Assembly (NCBI GenBank): GCA_007644065.1
Contig: VJWN01000035.1
Span: 1-64,000 of the forward strand
DNA length: 64,000 bases
Direction: 5' to 3'
Origin: Margaritispora aquatica
Taxonomy: Eukaryota; Ascomycota; Leotiomycetes; Helotiales; Discinellaceae
Under the pieces are notes generated by a model that ran no database searches, was not told the origin of the DNA, and saw only the letters and a program-made list of their open reading frames with translations. Position 1 is the first letter of the stretch. Each line of letters opens with the position of its first letter. Shown piece by piece: positions 47,861 through 60,600 of the stretch. Position numbers and translations under genes: made by a program.

Positions 47861-49631
47861 TTAAACCTTCAACCCCGTGCGCTCAGTAATCCTCACCCAC
47901 ATCTCCTTCTGCAACCACAAGCCAACATTGACACTCTTCCACGGACTATCTGGCTTGACAATATCCCAATCAAATCTCCTCATCAACTCAAATGTCAGCT
48001 TGTTCATCTCCAACCACGCCACATTCTGGCCCAAACAATAGTATTTCCCATGTCCAAATCCCAAATCGAGCACTTTCACCATTTTCGCCACCCTACTCTT
48101 GTCCTGCTGTCCTGCACCCGCAACATCCAGCCAGCGCTCTGGTCGAAATATTTCAGCATCTGCGCCAAAAATGCTCTTGTCTCGCATCAATCCCCAGATT
48201 GAGCCACCGATTTGTACTCCACCTGGAATATTTACCACCTCGCCAGAAGAGAGCGTGAATGTGTCACCTCTTGGAGGAGAGAGCTTAGCGAGCAGACCCG
48301 TGACAGGTGGCCAGATACGAAGACTTTCTCGAATCACAGCTTGAAGGTATGGTAGCTCTTTAGCAACAGTACCACTGACTATTTCGTCACCCAGGCCGCG
48401 AGCTTTCACAATAGCGTCAATATCAGCTTGGAGAGTGCGGTAAACGCGCGGGTTGGTAATAACATGTAAGAACATGGCACGGATAGCAGTCGCTGTCGTG
48501 TCAGCACCCGCGAGAATTTGAAGCACTGATTCAGCAACAAGATCATGCTCTGAGAGACCGTGTGCGATGAATGAGGAGAGCATGTCTTGACGAATATTTG
48601 TATCTCTAGCAGCATAACGAGATGATGCTAGCTTTTTAGCTACACTATTGAAGTGATTAGTCCCCATGAAAATCGAATTGAAAGAGGCAAGACTCACCCC
48701 ATTAGCTTGCCAACACCAGTTGGGCTCGTGTCGCTGGGGAACAGGAAAGTTCCGATGGGGCCTTGAAAGATGGCTCGGAGAGTTGGAAAAGCAGCCATCC
48801 TCATTATGGCTGGGATCATATCTTCGTTGAACTCAATGTAGCCGTGCCTGTCGACGTCGTCAACCAAATTTCCAAATGGTTGTCCGAATGCAACATCGGT
48901 GATGACGTCCACTGAGCAGAATTAGTGCAGTAGTTGGATGCCTCGAGGAAAATACTGACTTGTGAAGTATGCAGATTTCATGCCCATATCCATAGGCTTG
49001 AATTCTGTCTCAGTAGAAAGGTATCTTGTTTTTATCAGATTGATGAAGTTCTGAACATGTGACGAAATTGCTGGCTCAAGCGATGGATTGGTCTTCCCAG
49101 AGTACTGTGGTCAATTAGACCAAGAAGCACAGTCATCTAATAGAGAAAAGACACTTACACCCTCAGCCATTTGTGCTTTTCTCTTGGTATGTTTCTCCTC
49201 ATCCTGTTGACTCAATATATTGTCCCGACCAGGTGGGAATTGAGCTGCCTTGTACCAAGGAGATTTGGTGTAGGGAGACCTGGCAGCGCTCATTCGCATG
49301 TACAGCTCTGGAGAAGTCGTGACGAGGGTATTAGGACCCAGAACGGCAATTTTGCCTTTGACTGATTAGCTATTGAGATCCCGCTTAGGTAGGAAACGAG
49401 ATGTGTACCATATTTGGCACAAACGTCAGCCAATACAAGATGTTGAGAGACACCAAAAGTCTCTCTACCAAACCAGAGATCAGAATACCTCGCAAGCCAT
49501 GGTCCTTTGAATGCTTTCAAGCGATGATAATCAGCATAATAACCTTGAGCTAGATACAAGACGACACTCGCAAGGACGATGTAGTATTTGTTGGCCAGCA
49601 CAACTTCAAGTACCACATCTGATAAAGCCAT
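47861..49631 (-). CDS. Cytochrome P450 monooxygenase
   Basis: Five or more exons; ATG at 49631 with an ER anchor (YYIVLASVVLYLAQGYYA), stop at 47861. The I-helix reads AGADTTAT, the K-helix ExxR is ESLR, the PERF-like region is FRPERW, and the heme loop is FGHGKYYCLG with its axial cysteine. These are all intact, so the enzyme should be functional. The N-terminal KGPWLARYSDLWF and heme-side sequences look like the pisatin-demethylase/benzoate-hydroxylase-type fungal P450s, but the substrate and CYP number cannot be read. It stands alone with no adjoining biosynthetic gene, so a detoxification or catabolic role is as likely as secondary metabolism. Confidence 0.92.
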
Positions 49632-50374
49632 CCTAAATAGTGGTGTTTTGCCGGGCGGAGCAAAATGTTTTAGAAATATGGGAATGAGATATGGGATACC
49701 GACGATAATCTCTTATGTGCTCGGTTAAGGAGGGTGTGCATATATGTGCTCCTGCACCTGCACTCAATGGTGTCTGGCAGCCAATAGATACTAATCCGGA
49801 ACATTGCTACATGACTTGGCTATTATTCATGCAGCAAGGCGTACACGCATAGGTAATTCCTTCCTTCCAGTCAACTCGACCTATTACGCATCGGCACGGG
49901 CCGTGTTGGGAAGTGATGGGCCGGTCGGGGTGTTATTCGGGGAACAAGGGAATATGTATCCTATACAAAGCGAGCGACAGCAGATTATCCGTAATCGCTG
50001 AGTAAATCTTATCATAATGTCAAACACCGAAATAGTCATGAAACACAAGTGACAATAAGATTTCAATGTTTGGAGGTATTTCTGGCATATAGTCCACCTC
50101 TGCCCATGCACAACTCCACTCCAACGCAAAAGCGATTATCCAGCCTTCTAATCTTTGGAACACGTCCCCAAAGCGATATGTCACCAGATCACAATTCCCT
50201 GCTTGCAAGCCTCGTCGCATAGTCGCATATTGAGGAAACTGGCCAGTGGTAGAGTATTAAGGCCCGACTTTGAGGCATGAGGATAACTCTCATTACATAT
50301 TGCAACATTTTGGAGCATAAGACGACTCGAGTGGTTCATGGCTGTCTTTCTAGGATGAAAAGTAAGGAGCTTCC
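49632..50374. other. Intergenic, nothing recognised
   Basis: P450 promoter side and the importin 3' side. No gene is seen. Confidence 0.4.
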
Positions 50375-53300
50375 CTATGCTCCACAGATCTCCTTAAGCT
50401 TGGCCCTCTCCTCATCTGTCAACATCGTATAGAACTGTCCAAAGGACGCTATATCCTCTTTACTAGCGCGAACAAAGAACTCAATAAGGTATGTCTGAGT
50501 CTCGTCGTCCGGTTGCCGTGTATAATTCCCCTCGCCAAACGCCATCAGCTCCTTTCTCGTTGAGCCCAATCCCAAGTCGAGAATGCCAGGCACATCCTCC
50601 CATCCATCATCATCAGGTCCCTCATCGTCATCGTCATCAAAATCTGCTCCAGCGCTTGCGAATTGCTGGTTCACGCCCGATGCAGACAAGAGTTCTTCGA
50701 TAAGAACCTTTAATATCTTTAATGGCGCCGGGATCATGGTATATACATCGGGATCTGACTTGTCAGCAGAGTATTGCCAATTATGATGAGAGAGAACCTA
50801 CTTAGTTTAGCCTGAGACCTTGTCATTATTCGGTCACTCTTAGGAACAACGAGATCTCCTTTTACCATTGTCTGTATGACCCGAGGATCGTTTAGGCTGA
50901 AGAGCTTCGATAATGCAATAACACTGGCCACAATATTAGCATAGTTTAGTGTCATGGGAAACAAGAAGTGTATACTTCTGTCTAATCTCATCATAACCAG
51001 CAAAATTGATAGAGTTCTCGAGCCATTTGCTGAGAACAACCTGCAAACCATTCAAGCCGTTAATTTCGATTTGTGCCAAAAACTCGACGACGTCTTGAGC
51101 GCCAACCAAGGACAAACGAGCGAATACTAAAATGAGAGATTGGATGAAAGGGGCTGCCTCTGCGGTGGCAAGTCGAGATGCTACAGCCTTTAGAAGTTGC
51201 TCCAGATATGGCCCGAGACGCTCTTGGCCGGCCTTTTCGACAAGTTCTGCCGCAAGTCCACCGACTTCCGATGCAGCATTATCTTCAATGGTGGGCCCAA
51301 GAAGCTTGTCGATAATAACCAGACACACTTCGAGTCCTGATTTATTGGTTTCATCGTGCCACTCAAAGACTTGTTGATGATCATGCATCAGCATGAATTT
51401 GATCGCTTCAGCACCAGGCCTCAAGACGCCGCCCTCCGAGGTAGCCATAAGAAGTCTGTTAAGCTTCGGTAAAGCCGCAGCGACGTATCCAGGAGGAAGA
51501 GGCTCAGAGCCGTTTTCTGTAAGTACAGCAAGTAAATCTGTTGCGAGCTAAGAGGAACTTGATTAGCATCTCTAAAGTTTGACAGGATAGATGTACTGAC
51601 TTCCACTAATGGATTATCCCCAGTCATATTTCCGACATCAAAGGCTCCAGTCAGTGAAGGCAACACCTTTGCACACAAAGCAGTATATGTGTCACCCCCA
51701 GCCAAGTTTCCAACAATCTGCTCGAATGCTTCGTTGACAAGCATCGTCAATTGGAAATTTGATGCACCATGCTTCGCAATGACAAAGAGTAGATCGAGTG
51801 CCCCGCTGCCTTCAGCAATAGCGATTCTGGAATCGATGCCGATTGCTGATCTCAGTGTCTCCACGAGAGTTACCAGGAGATCGTCTGAGTCCTCGAGATC
51901 GGTCATGTCCTTTCCATATAGAAATTCTGAAATGGCTGTCACGATTGAAACCTGGCGATCTGGTGATACTGTATTCGCTTGTATGAATCCTTGCAAAGCT
52001 CTAACACAAGACACTTTGACAACTTCAGCGTCATCGGTGGTAATAGATGTGATGGTTCTATCGAGGAGTGAATGCGCGAGAGTAGGAAGACTCTGAACTA
52101 GAATACCTGCTACCAAGTATCCACGTGCTCGTAGGAGTGGCTCATCAACTCGAGTGCTTGCATAGTCAACTAGGCCCTCAAACGCAGCTGCAACTTCTGG
52201 TGTAATTGCCTTGTCGACATCATGAAAGTCGGTCATTAGACGCGTTGCAAGAAACAATGCAGCTTCCCGCATTCGCCATGATGCGCCCTCTGTTGAGAAG
52301 AGCAATTGAGTGTAAGCTAAAAGTCCTTCCAGAGCACCTACATGGAGCCACTCTCCTAGTTTGATGAGTAAATCGCCACAAGCCGCTCTAGCAGAGTAGT
52401 TTGCTGTGACTGATGTCTCCTCTGCTAAGAATAGATTCACATCAATATCCCACAAATCTTCCTCCTCCTTGGTGATTTGAGCATAATTGAGGGCCAATTT
52501 CATGACGTCCATAATCCAAGGCGTTGCTGCAACGCTAGGGTTTTGCGATATTTGTGCCTCTAATTCTTTTTGCACCGGAGGTGCTCGCAGGCAGGACTGC
52601 AAAAAGTCAAGCTCTTCCAAAACCAAGAAATCGAGAGTATATGGCAATCCATCCGCATCCTCAAGTCGTCCTTGCTCGTCATTGTTGATGTACATTTCCT
52701 CGAACGAATCTCTTACCAGGTTTAACTCCTCCCATATCGTACTGAATAGTACTGGACTTTGTGGAGCAAGGAGTTGAGGAAAGACAGTTCTAATTTTCAT
52801 CAGAGTCTTCACGACTTGCAACTTCAGTGCAATGAGTCCTTTCCACATATCTGGCGTGTCGTCTGTACTGCCCTCACTGGAGCTGGTGGGTCTAGGAGGT
52901 AGGCTCTTCTTCAAAATGTCCATGAAAAAGGGAGACCATGCAGTCAAAACCTCGTCTGCAAAGCCTTTCACTTCAGATCCATGCTCATCCTTCACCATGT
53001 CCATTATATCGAAAGTGCTCCGGAAAACAGATACCGCAAGGGCACGAAGCAATGGCCTCCTGGCTTCGTTGACAGCCACATCATAGACAACGGTAACAAT
53101 GTCGCGTGCAACTGAGAAGAATTGGTCCTCACTGAGTGCATCCTCGACAAGATCGGAGAGGACTTTTAATGCGCCATGCAGTTGACCATCGGTAGCGTTA
53201 GGAATGAGGTGCAGTAAGGCAGGGAGGAGGTTTGGCCATTGATCTGGGAAATCGACGATTGCGATCTTGCTCACAACATAACTGTCCAAATTCAAGAGAT

Positions 53301-53712
53301 ATTAGCCAATGTTATATTATATAAAGCGCTTCGTCGTTATGGAAACCTAGATGCCTCTCGGGACCTACCTAGCTGCACTTTTAATCTTGCGGTCTGCATC
53401 TGCGCTTGTGGCCAACTCTAACATTTGCACCCGCAACTGTTCCTTGCTCTGATCAGAAATTGGGATCGCATTGCCGGCATCATTCTCGCCGCTCCAATTC
53501 TTCTCAACAAATGACCGTAGAAGGAGCAGGGCGCTCTGGCGGATTTCTGGGCTCACACTAGCATGGCTGGCAACAGCTGCTAAGCTGGTGGGAAATGCTG
53601 GATTGGTCCTTGCATGCCGCAGATTCAGTTCGGCCTGTTTCCGTGGGCCTTCTGCTGTTAGCTGTGTATCTGCGAGAAGGCGGAGGAGGGAGTCATCGAT
53701 AGTTTCTGCCAT
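50375..53712 (-). CDS. kap114: Importin-9/Kap114 karyopherin
   Basis: Nuclear import receptor for TBP, histones and ribosomal proteins. About five exons; ATG at 53712 (start MAETIDDSLLRLLADTQL), stop at 50375. The first exon carries the importin-beta N-terminal domain (LLADTQLTAEGPRKQAEL, then ALLLLRSFVEKNW), which binds Ran-GTP. The central exon (about 51600-53290) begins SYVVSKIAIVDFPDQWPNLLP and is a long helical HEAT array with an acidic loop. The C-terminus has DDDDDEGPDDDGWEDV and ends in FGQFYTMLTDEERAKLKEIC, the conserved importin-9 tail. Size, about 1,000 residues, is normal. Divergent from Rev7 with 425 bases between starts. Confidence 0.92.
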
Positions 53713-54137
53713 GCTGGAGTTGTGGTGTTTAAGATGTATTGTAAGTGAAGAGACTGTGCCGCACAAGTTTAGCCAGCTGTCAGAATCGCAAGATTTTCCT
53801 AAATCCCTACAGAATACCAAGGATTCCAGAAGGGTAGTGTGGTGAAGACCAGATTTCCTAGTGTCAATGTAGGTGTCGAGATATCGAGGTTGACGCGAAA
53901 TCAATCAAATTTTGAGGTGAGGCGCGTCGACGAGTTCGCGACTCTCGAAACCTTCCATTCCAGCACAACAGAACACCAGCACAAACAGAACAGGATTTAA
54001 ACTCTTCGGTACCTGCATATTGAATTACATTTCCCACCAGATCGAGAAAGGAGAAAATCCTACCCAAACTACACGTTGCAAGATCTCCAGGGCACAAAAC
54101 TAGAGAATTTTGACCCCGCACTGGCGTCATTATCATC
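53713..54137. promoter_or_regulatory. Bidirectional promoter, kap114/rev7
   Basis: The 425 bases between two divergent ATG codons must serve both genes. No specific binding site is claimed. Confidence 0.55.
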
Positions 54138-54902
54138 ATGACAACCCCTCAGTCTACAAGTACCTACTTAACCAATACATTGTCTCTCCACCAGACATTG
54201 ACCGACTTCCTGACCGTTGCGATTCATACCATTCTATACTCTCGTGCCATCTATCCTTCATCCGCCTTCATTAGTTCACGCAGATACAACTTTCCAGTGC
54301 GACAATGCCGTCATCCAGCTGTTTGCGACTGGATTAACTCCTCGGTCTCGCACATTGCTATCCTATTGAAAGATGGAACTGTTAAACGAGTCGTGGTCGT
54401 AATCTTTAACCAGGATGGTGAAGTTATGGAAAGATTTCTTTTCGATGTCGAGAGATTTCCTCAGGTGGAATCCAAGGAGCAATTGACGGATTTCGAAGCA
54501 AGGGATGGCATTGCCGGTGTTAGTAGAAGTGATGTGGAAGAACAGTTGAGAGCTACAATACGGAAACTTGCATATACTGCAGAGAAATTGAGTCCATTGC
54601 CAGATGGCTGCACATTCACTGTGGCTGTGGAGTTGCGAGACAAAGCAAATCCCCCCATCGGAGTATGATTTCATTACTTTTTGAAATATCTAGAGCTTTA
54701 GGCTAACTTCAAGTAGCATCCACAGCCATGGGTCCCATCCGAACCTAACCTTCAGCCTGGAGGATGGGGTGACAGTGGAAACCGTGGAAAAGACATTGGA
54801 GGTATGAAGAGCACCCCTGTGAGATCAGTTGAAGTTGGTGAATTTCTCCTGGAAGCATGGGTAGAAGAGGGCCGAGCCAAACAACTCGATAGCGGTGTTT
54901 GA
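54138..54902 (+). CDS. rev7: Rev7/Mad2L2, HORMA-domain subunit of DNA polymerase zeta
   Basis: Non-catalytic subunit of the translesion polymerase that bypasses DNA damage. Exons 54138-54662 and 54717-54902 give 236 residues joined by a 54-nt intron (GTATGA...AAGTAG). The HORMA fold is seen in DFLTVAIHTILYSRAIYP near the N-terminus, the central beta-strands VKRVVVVIFNQDGEVMERF with FDVERFP, and the late helix with LEQ-like basic residues (QLRATIRKLAYTAEKLSPLP). The second exon supplies the safety-belt end, PWVPSEPN, plus a polar tail. Length is close to the family norm. It lacks the Mad2-specific sequence, so Rev7 is preferred to the spindle checkpoint Mad2. Confidence 0.9.
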
Positions 54903-56493
54903 GAAACTGGACACAAGCTTACAGCCCAGGTTGAAAAACCAAAGTGAGACATCTTTCTTCTTCTTCATCATTGACACCCTTCATCTGGTACGACTCCGTA
55001 AAGGCAGAGCTGTCAATATCGCAAGAACAGCTAGAAGAGGTTGCTACAACCACCAGAGAATGCTAGGTGTGTATGCATATAGCTGCGAGTCAAGGAGACT
55101 ACTTAGCCGTTGTATCTGTCGGCCAGACACAAAGCCATGCGCTCCTGAAAGCCACGTGGATGTTGAGGTTTGCTTTTTGTTCTACAAGACAGAAATACCA
55201 GTTAGCTGGAGACCGTTGAAGGCTGAACATACTTGCCGCATCTATGAGCGACGGCAGTTACCCACACTCGAAGGTCATACGATCTTGGATCTCAAATTTT
55301 TCTAGCCTATTTAGGGTTGAAGTGAATAGGTGTATCTATTGTTGTACCATAGATCCGAAATGACCATCAAGAACTTGATTGAGAAAGGGATGAGAACCTA
55401 ATTATGAACCTAATTATGAATCTCCAAACCAAACCATATGAAATCATGCCTTTACTGTTTTTTGCGGTTTCAAGATTGTTACTCTTATTATCTTCAACTT
55501 TTACTTTATGGATTTGATGATCTTCTGTTTTAATATCGAGTAAGTGCTACATATATCATATCATCGTTTTCTTCCCTTTTCACAATCTAGGATAAAGATG
55601 AAAAGCCATGACTGCACCAGCCTCTTTTGCTTTTTTTTCTTAATGCTTGTTGGTTATCACAGGTGGTAATACTCTCGATCTGATATTTTTTTCGTGTATT
55701 TAAGTTGTTCTGAACATCATTTAATCTACAATTAGGTTTTGAGCACCTGCACCTTAAAAGGGGCCATGCTTAGCGAGCCCCACAGTATCAACATCACTTC
55801 AAGCTTTGAGAGTAAAAGATATGCTGAAATTAATCCAGTGATGTATTAGATCTTAGCATCAGGTTTATAGCACCCAAATTCGTAGACGACCCTATTTTAC
55901 TAGTTGTTCATGCCACGGACAAATTTCAGAGTTTTGAGCAAGTAGCAACTACAAAATCGCCCTGTGGATCTTTACAGGAGAATCCTATGATTTGCTTTGC
56001 TTCAAAGTAGCCACAATAATATCGTACTCAAGTTCTGAAGCTTGCGTATATATCTGCCTAAGAATATATAAGTTCGCTAAGGCAATAGGCAAGCTCTGTT
56101 GGCCTTTGAAGCCCTACCTGAGGACGCGGTATTCCCAGCAACAAGAGTTGCCTGTCTGAAGAGCATTAACAATGTTAAAATCTCCTCCTACAATAAATTC
56201 TACTTTCTATGTTGATACTCTCTTTAATTTCATCTTCACTAGCCACCGAATACTATGGACGGGTTAGAAATTCGTGGGTAGGTCATGTTGTTGCAACCTC
56301 ATCACGTGGTCAGCCACCACCCAACACAGCGCATTTCAGGCAAAAGGACAGGACATATCCACGAAAGCTCGATGGAGACATGCCCTCAGAATTTAGTCGC
56401 ACGCACTAATCCCCGTTTCCTCCGTACCTTCCATATCTTCCCCCCCGCTTCCCATTTTAATATCCATCCGTCATACCATCTCAAACTCTTACC
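54903..56493. other. Long intergenic region, nothing recognised
   Basis: About 1.6 kb. A 137-codon frame on the plus strand near 54895-55305 overlaps the Rev7 stop and has no domain. The 13-mer AACCTAATTATGA is repeated in tandem near 55396-55420. From 55320 on the DNA is rather AT-rich without the CpA loss of RIP. Confidence 0.45.
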
Positions 56494-57242
56494 ATGGCTT
56501 CGAAGAATTCCAACCTCCTACCCCTCCCATCCACACCACTAACTGCTTCCCGCCTCGCGCTACAACGCTTCCTCGCCAGAACAATCTGGTGCACCTCCCC
56601 CAACGCTGTGCTAGAAGACGAGGACGTCATTAAGCTCGGCCTAGATCTAGATCCGAGACCGTATACAGCGGCTGCGGAATTCGTGCCTTTTGAGGGGATT
56701 GTGGCTGCGGAAGAGGGTGGGAAAGCAGGACCAGGAATTGGCAAGGAAGAGGCTACGGTAAAGGGGGAGGGAGAGGGGAAGGGGATGAGGAAGAAGAAGG
56801 GGAGGGGGAAGAAGAGTGAGAAGGGCGATGATGGGTGTGTGGCTGGTATGTTGGGTTTGAGCGTTGGTGAGGATATCGCTGTTGTATTGCAGAGTGAGGT
56901 TATGAATGGTGAGTTATCTCTACACCTAGTCATTTATCTCCCTTCTTTCGCTCTCGTGGAGGTTGGAGTCACATCATCAAATCTGAGAGCATCTCCAAAT
57001 ATCAATACAGCACCAAGAACTTCACCCCGACACCCCAAATCAAGATAAGCGGAACGGAGCCGAACCGAACTAACATAATCTGACCAACAGACTGGTGGCT
57101 AGCATTCAAATGCGACATCGAAGAGAATAGAAATGTGGTGGGCTGGGTGCCATCCGCTTATCTGGAGGTCGCAGAGGGGCAGGAGGGGGAGATGAATATG
57201 CAGTTCGTGATGAGGGGGAGTTCTTATGCTGCTGGGTATTGA
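56494..57242 (+). CDS. Small SH3-domain protein, uncharacterised
   Basis: Exons 56494-56908 and 57091-57242, separated by a 182-nt intron, give 188 residues with continuous frame (NDWW across the junction). The core SH3 motif appears after the intron: DWWLAFKCDIEENRNVVGWVPSAYLE, matching the Trp-Trp and the GWxPxxYL ending of SH3 folds. The first exon supplies the earlier strands (FVPFEGIVAAE and LGLSVGEDIAVVL). Between these strands is a Lys/Gly/Glu-rich insert (about residues 80-115) that would stretch the RT loop; it is encoded by a GGGGAAGGGG-type purine run. Function is unknown; SH3 domains bind Pro-rich partners, often in cell polarity or actin. Confidence 0.75.
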
Positions 57243-57627
57243 TCAGATTGAAAGTAGAGTATAATAGTGATAGAAGGAGGATGAATACGTTGCACTGAGG
57301 TGTGTTGATAGGGTGGGTTGTGGGAGTGAGATTGAAATAGGTATAGGGCTATTCATATTTCGAGATATATCCGATTAAATAATCGTATTGACTAAATTCA
57401 GCCGGAAACGATATATACAATAAATTTTTAGTTAACATTGGAATAGCTATAAAGAAATCTACAATATAAGTAGAAGCAAATTTTATAAAGCGAAATAATA
57501 TAGTATAACGTTTTGTTATTTAGGTCACCAAAAGCGTTTTAAATATAGGGCGGCAATAAACCTCTTGTCTCATACGAAGAATAAAATTTGTAGATTAATA
57601 AAAGCTAGGATATCTCTCAAGGTAGTT
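57243..57627. repeat. AT-rich, partly RIP-like stretch
   Basis: From about 57360 to 57600 the DNA is AT-rich with sparse CpA/TpG and retained CpG (CGATAT, AACGTT), resembling the subtelomeric RIP block but less extreme. No gene is seen. Confidence 0.55.
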
Positions 57628-60600
57628 TTATGTATGTACTTGGATTGAATCAATATCGATTGTAACATCGGAATTCTCTTCAGAAATCGCAAAAACCAAA
57701 CCTTTGACTTTAGAAAAGTCGAAAACAGTTTCTGGCTCCTTGAAATCAGCAATTTCAAACTCGTAAATAGTGTACATACTATCAATATCAACGGCAACTT
57801 TAGCGCTCTCTTGATTCTCGCCGTAGAATTGCATAATTAGCTGACGAGGACCGCTTCTTGACGCAAGGCTAAGCTTGAGCGTCTGGGCCTTGCTGAAGTC
57901 AAAGTTCACGCCCCAGTTCGTGTCGAAGTTGTAGGATGCAGCGCCCCAGTACCTGCGGCTTTTGAGCAGGGCTCTTTGGTGCATGAAACCGACGAAAGGC
58001 TCGAGGTTGGCGTTGAAAAGCGTTGAGCCGTTAGGATCCCACGTACCGCCCGCTCCTAGAGCGTAGGTCTCGCTGTTGTAGATTGTGCTCGAATTACCTG
58101 TTGGCGGAGGCGCTCCCTGCATGAAGCAGACTATGCTAGCACCGACGGCATGGATGTTGGGAAAGCTGTCGTCAGATGTGGGTTTGTACATATATCCTGG
58201 GGGACGGAGATCCGCAAATCCACCTGCATTGCTTTCCAAGCTGATTGATAAAGGCCCCTTGAAGATACGATCGAAGATGAGTCGCTTCGCATCCTTGTTG
58301 CTGTAAAGGGGCAAAGGCGCCTTTTGGAAACGACGGCGAACATCGAAAGGTGCTTCTTTACAGAAGGAATTTTCCCATAGCTTATCCGCCAGTGCTTCTT
58401 TCCGTAGATAAGCTGGGGCTACCGGCAACCACTGGTGATTGCCATCGATTGACCTTAACCAAGGAGAAAGAAGGCTCGATATATTGTTGTCAAAAAGAGA
58501 ATCTGGAAAATTCATCGCTTTTGTGAAAGCGTTGAGATCGCTACCCGAGAGCAGAGCGAGCTTCATTAACTGCAGAGCATTCCGAGCAGGGTTGAAGTTT
58601 GGTACTAGAAATGGCTCGTGATCGTCAGGGCCAGTCAAGCCCATATCGATTCGCATGTGGTCGATGATGGTGCCTGTGAGTTTCTCGACTGGAAAGGTAA
58701 TGAGATGTTTTACGGAATTGTCACTTGCAAACTGTCCATTCATCTTCGAGTCGCTATGTTTAGCCTTGACTGCATGATGTAGGAGGTTGATGTCCGGCTG
58801 GTCCTTCATGGGAATCGCCTCTTCTGCGATTTTCTGAATAAGCGAGCTTGCAATATAGGGCGCCGACTCTTTGAATTGGAGGAAGGCGGCCGCAATGTCA
58901 CTTAGAAAAGGGAATTTAGAATCTGCCAATGATTGGATGATGCCATTTTCGACGCGGGCAATTTCTCCGTGAATCTTTTTCACCAGTCTTATAGGTTCGC
59001 AAATCGAATCGACAGCCGCTACAGGGATAGGCAATATGACAGTTGGCAGTCGGCACATCAGCCAGTTCATGAGGGGTTCGGCGACTCCTACGTTATCCTT
59101 GTCTACGCTCGCCGAATTCAACATAGCCTGGGCATTTGCGGAAATCCAATCGTTGGTCGCCGCAATCGATTGATCACGCCATGCTTCCACATGGCCCCTG
59201 AGATCGAGAAGGGATTGTCGTACGAGTGCTACTTGGTTACTCACGAAGCTTTGGGCCGTCAGTCGGATTTGTCGCTCGATGGATTGAAGAGTGACAGTTG
59301 CATCGTAAAAGGCCTTAAGCGAAGCCTGGACAAGCTGCTCCTCCTTGGCCAGTATCTCGATCGCCGCTTTATGGATGCGGAAAGCTTCGTTATATGCGGC
59401 ATTGGCAAGTGCTTGTTTTGCCCGTAAGACTTGCAACGTCACCTGGCAAGATTCATTTGCGGCTTCACAGACTAAGTTAGGTCTGGTCACCCTCTCGGTC
59501 CACTTTTCGACGTAACTGCAATCCCATTTCCGTGTCACCTCTTTGACTTGGTCTGCGCAACGATTTTCAAACTGCTCCACGTCTTTGCAATGCTTGGTCT
59601 TGATTCTGAGGTATTTGAAGACTGTGCAATGCGGGACGAACCCTATGGAGATTCGATTGCAAATTCGATTGATCTCCCTTTTCGTTTCCTGGCAGGTTTT
59701 TGAGACAACTTTGGAACGCGGAATCAAATCAACAATGTCGTCGCATTTTTTTATGACGGTACAGGCCTTTTCGAGCAATAGAGTTTCGTACACATCTTTT
59801 GTCTCTAGGACTTTGCGTCCAAATCTTGCAACGTCTTCTTCGGCCTGGAGGTAATTTTTAAAGGCGTTTGCTAGGTGCTTGTGAAAGCCTTGAATGCTTT
59901 CAATTGCGGCTAGGACTTGTTTATTGTGGCTTTCGACAGCTTTGTTCATGAAGCCGTCGATCTGATCCTTGGCTTTGATAATCTCATCCCCCGACTTGCC
60001 GAGAAGCTCGCTGAGCTTGTTAGTAAGTTCAGCGGCCTTTGCCGCTTCGTTCACATCGAGCTGTATGCCGGCCCAGAAATAAGCTACTACTTGGAGAATA
60101 ATGATTTCGAGCTGTTGAACTTCGCCCGCGCCCTTGAGGTCTCGACGTGTCTCGGCTAACCATTCCGTCAAAGGCTTCACTTGTACGGATGGATCCATGA
60201 ACTTCTGGACAGTGGCTACAAGATCAAAGGGATAATCTTTCTTGTAAAGGGAATTCGTTAATTCGGCTGTGATCTTATTCAGAGCTCGAAGCAAGGCCCC
60301 ACCGATGTTACGACCCAGCTCTTGGTTCGCCACTTCGTTGACGACAAGAGTACGGCGAATAAAGTCGATGGGAGCATAAATCTTGTTTCCGCCGCCGAGA
60401 TACTGGTATATCATACCCAGGTCCTGGCCGTTATTATCTTTGAGACGTGGGTTATGTTCGGAAATGAAAGTTTCCACCATCATGTGTCGGGTTTCGACGT
60501 CGATCTCGCCATCAGTGAGTTCATAGACGTCGCCAGCAAATTGATTCACATAAGAGTGCGCAAAGACGTCGGCAGCCGCATGGCCCGCAAAGCCCATGGC

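Noticed and set aside
54895..55305. 137-codon plus-strand frame after Rev7
   Set aside because: It overlaps the Rev7 stop in another frame and starts at a non-conserved site; no domain is visible.
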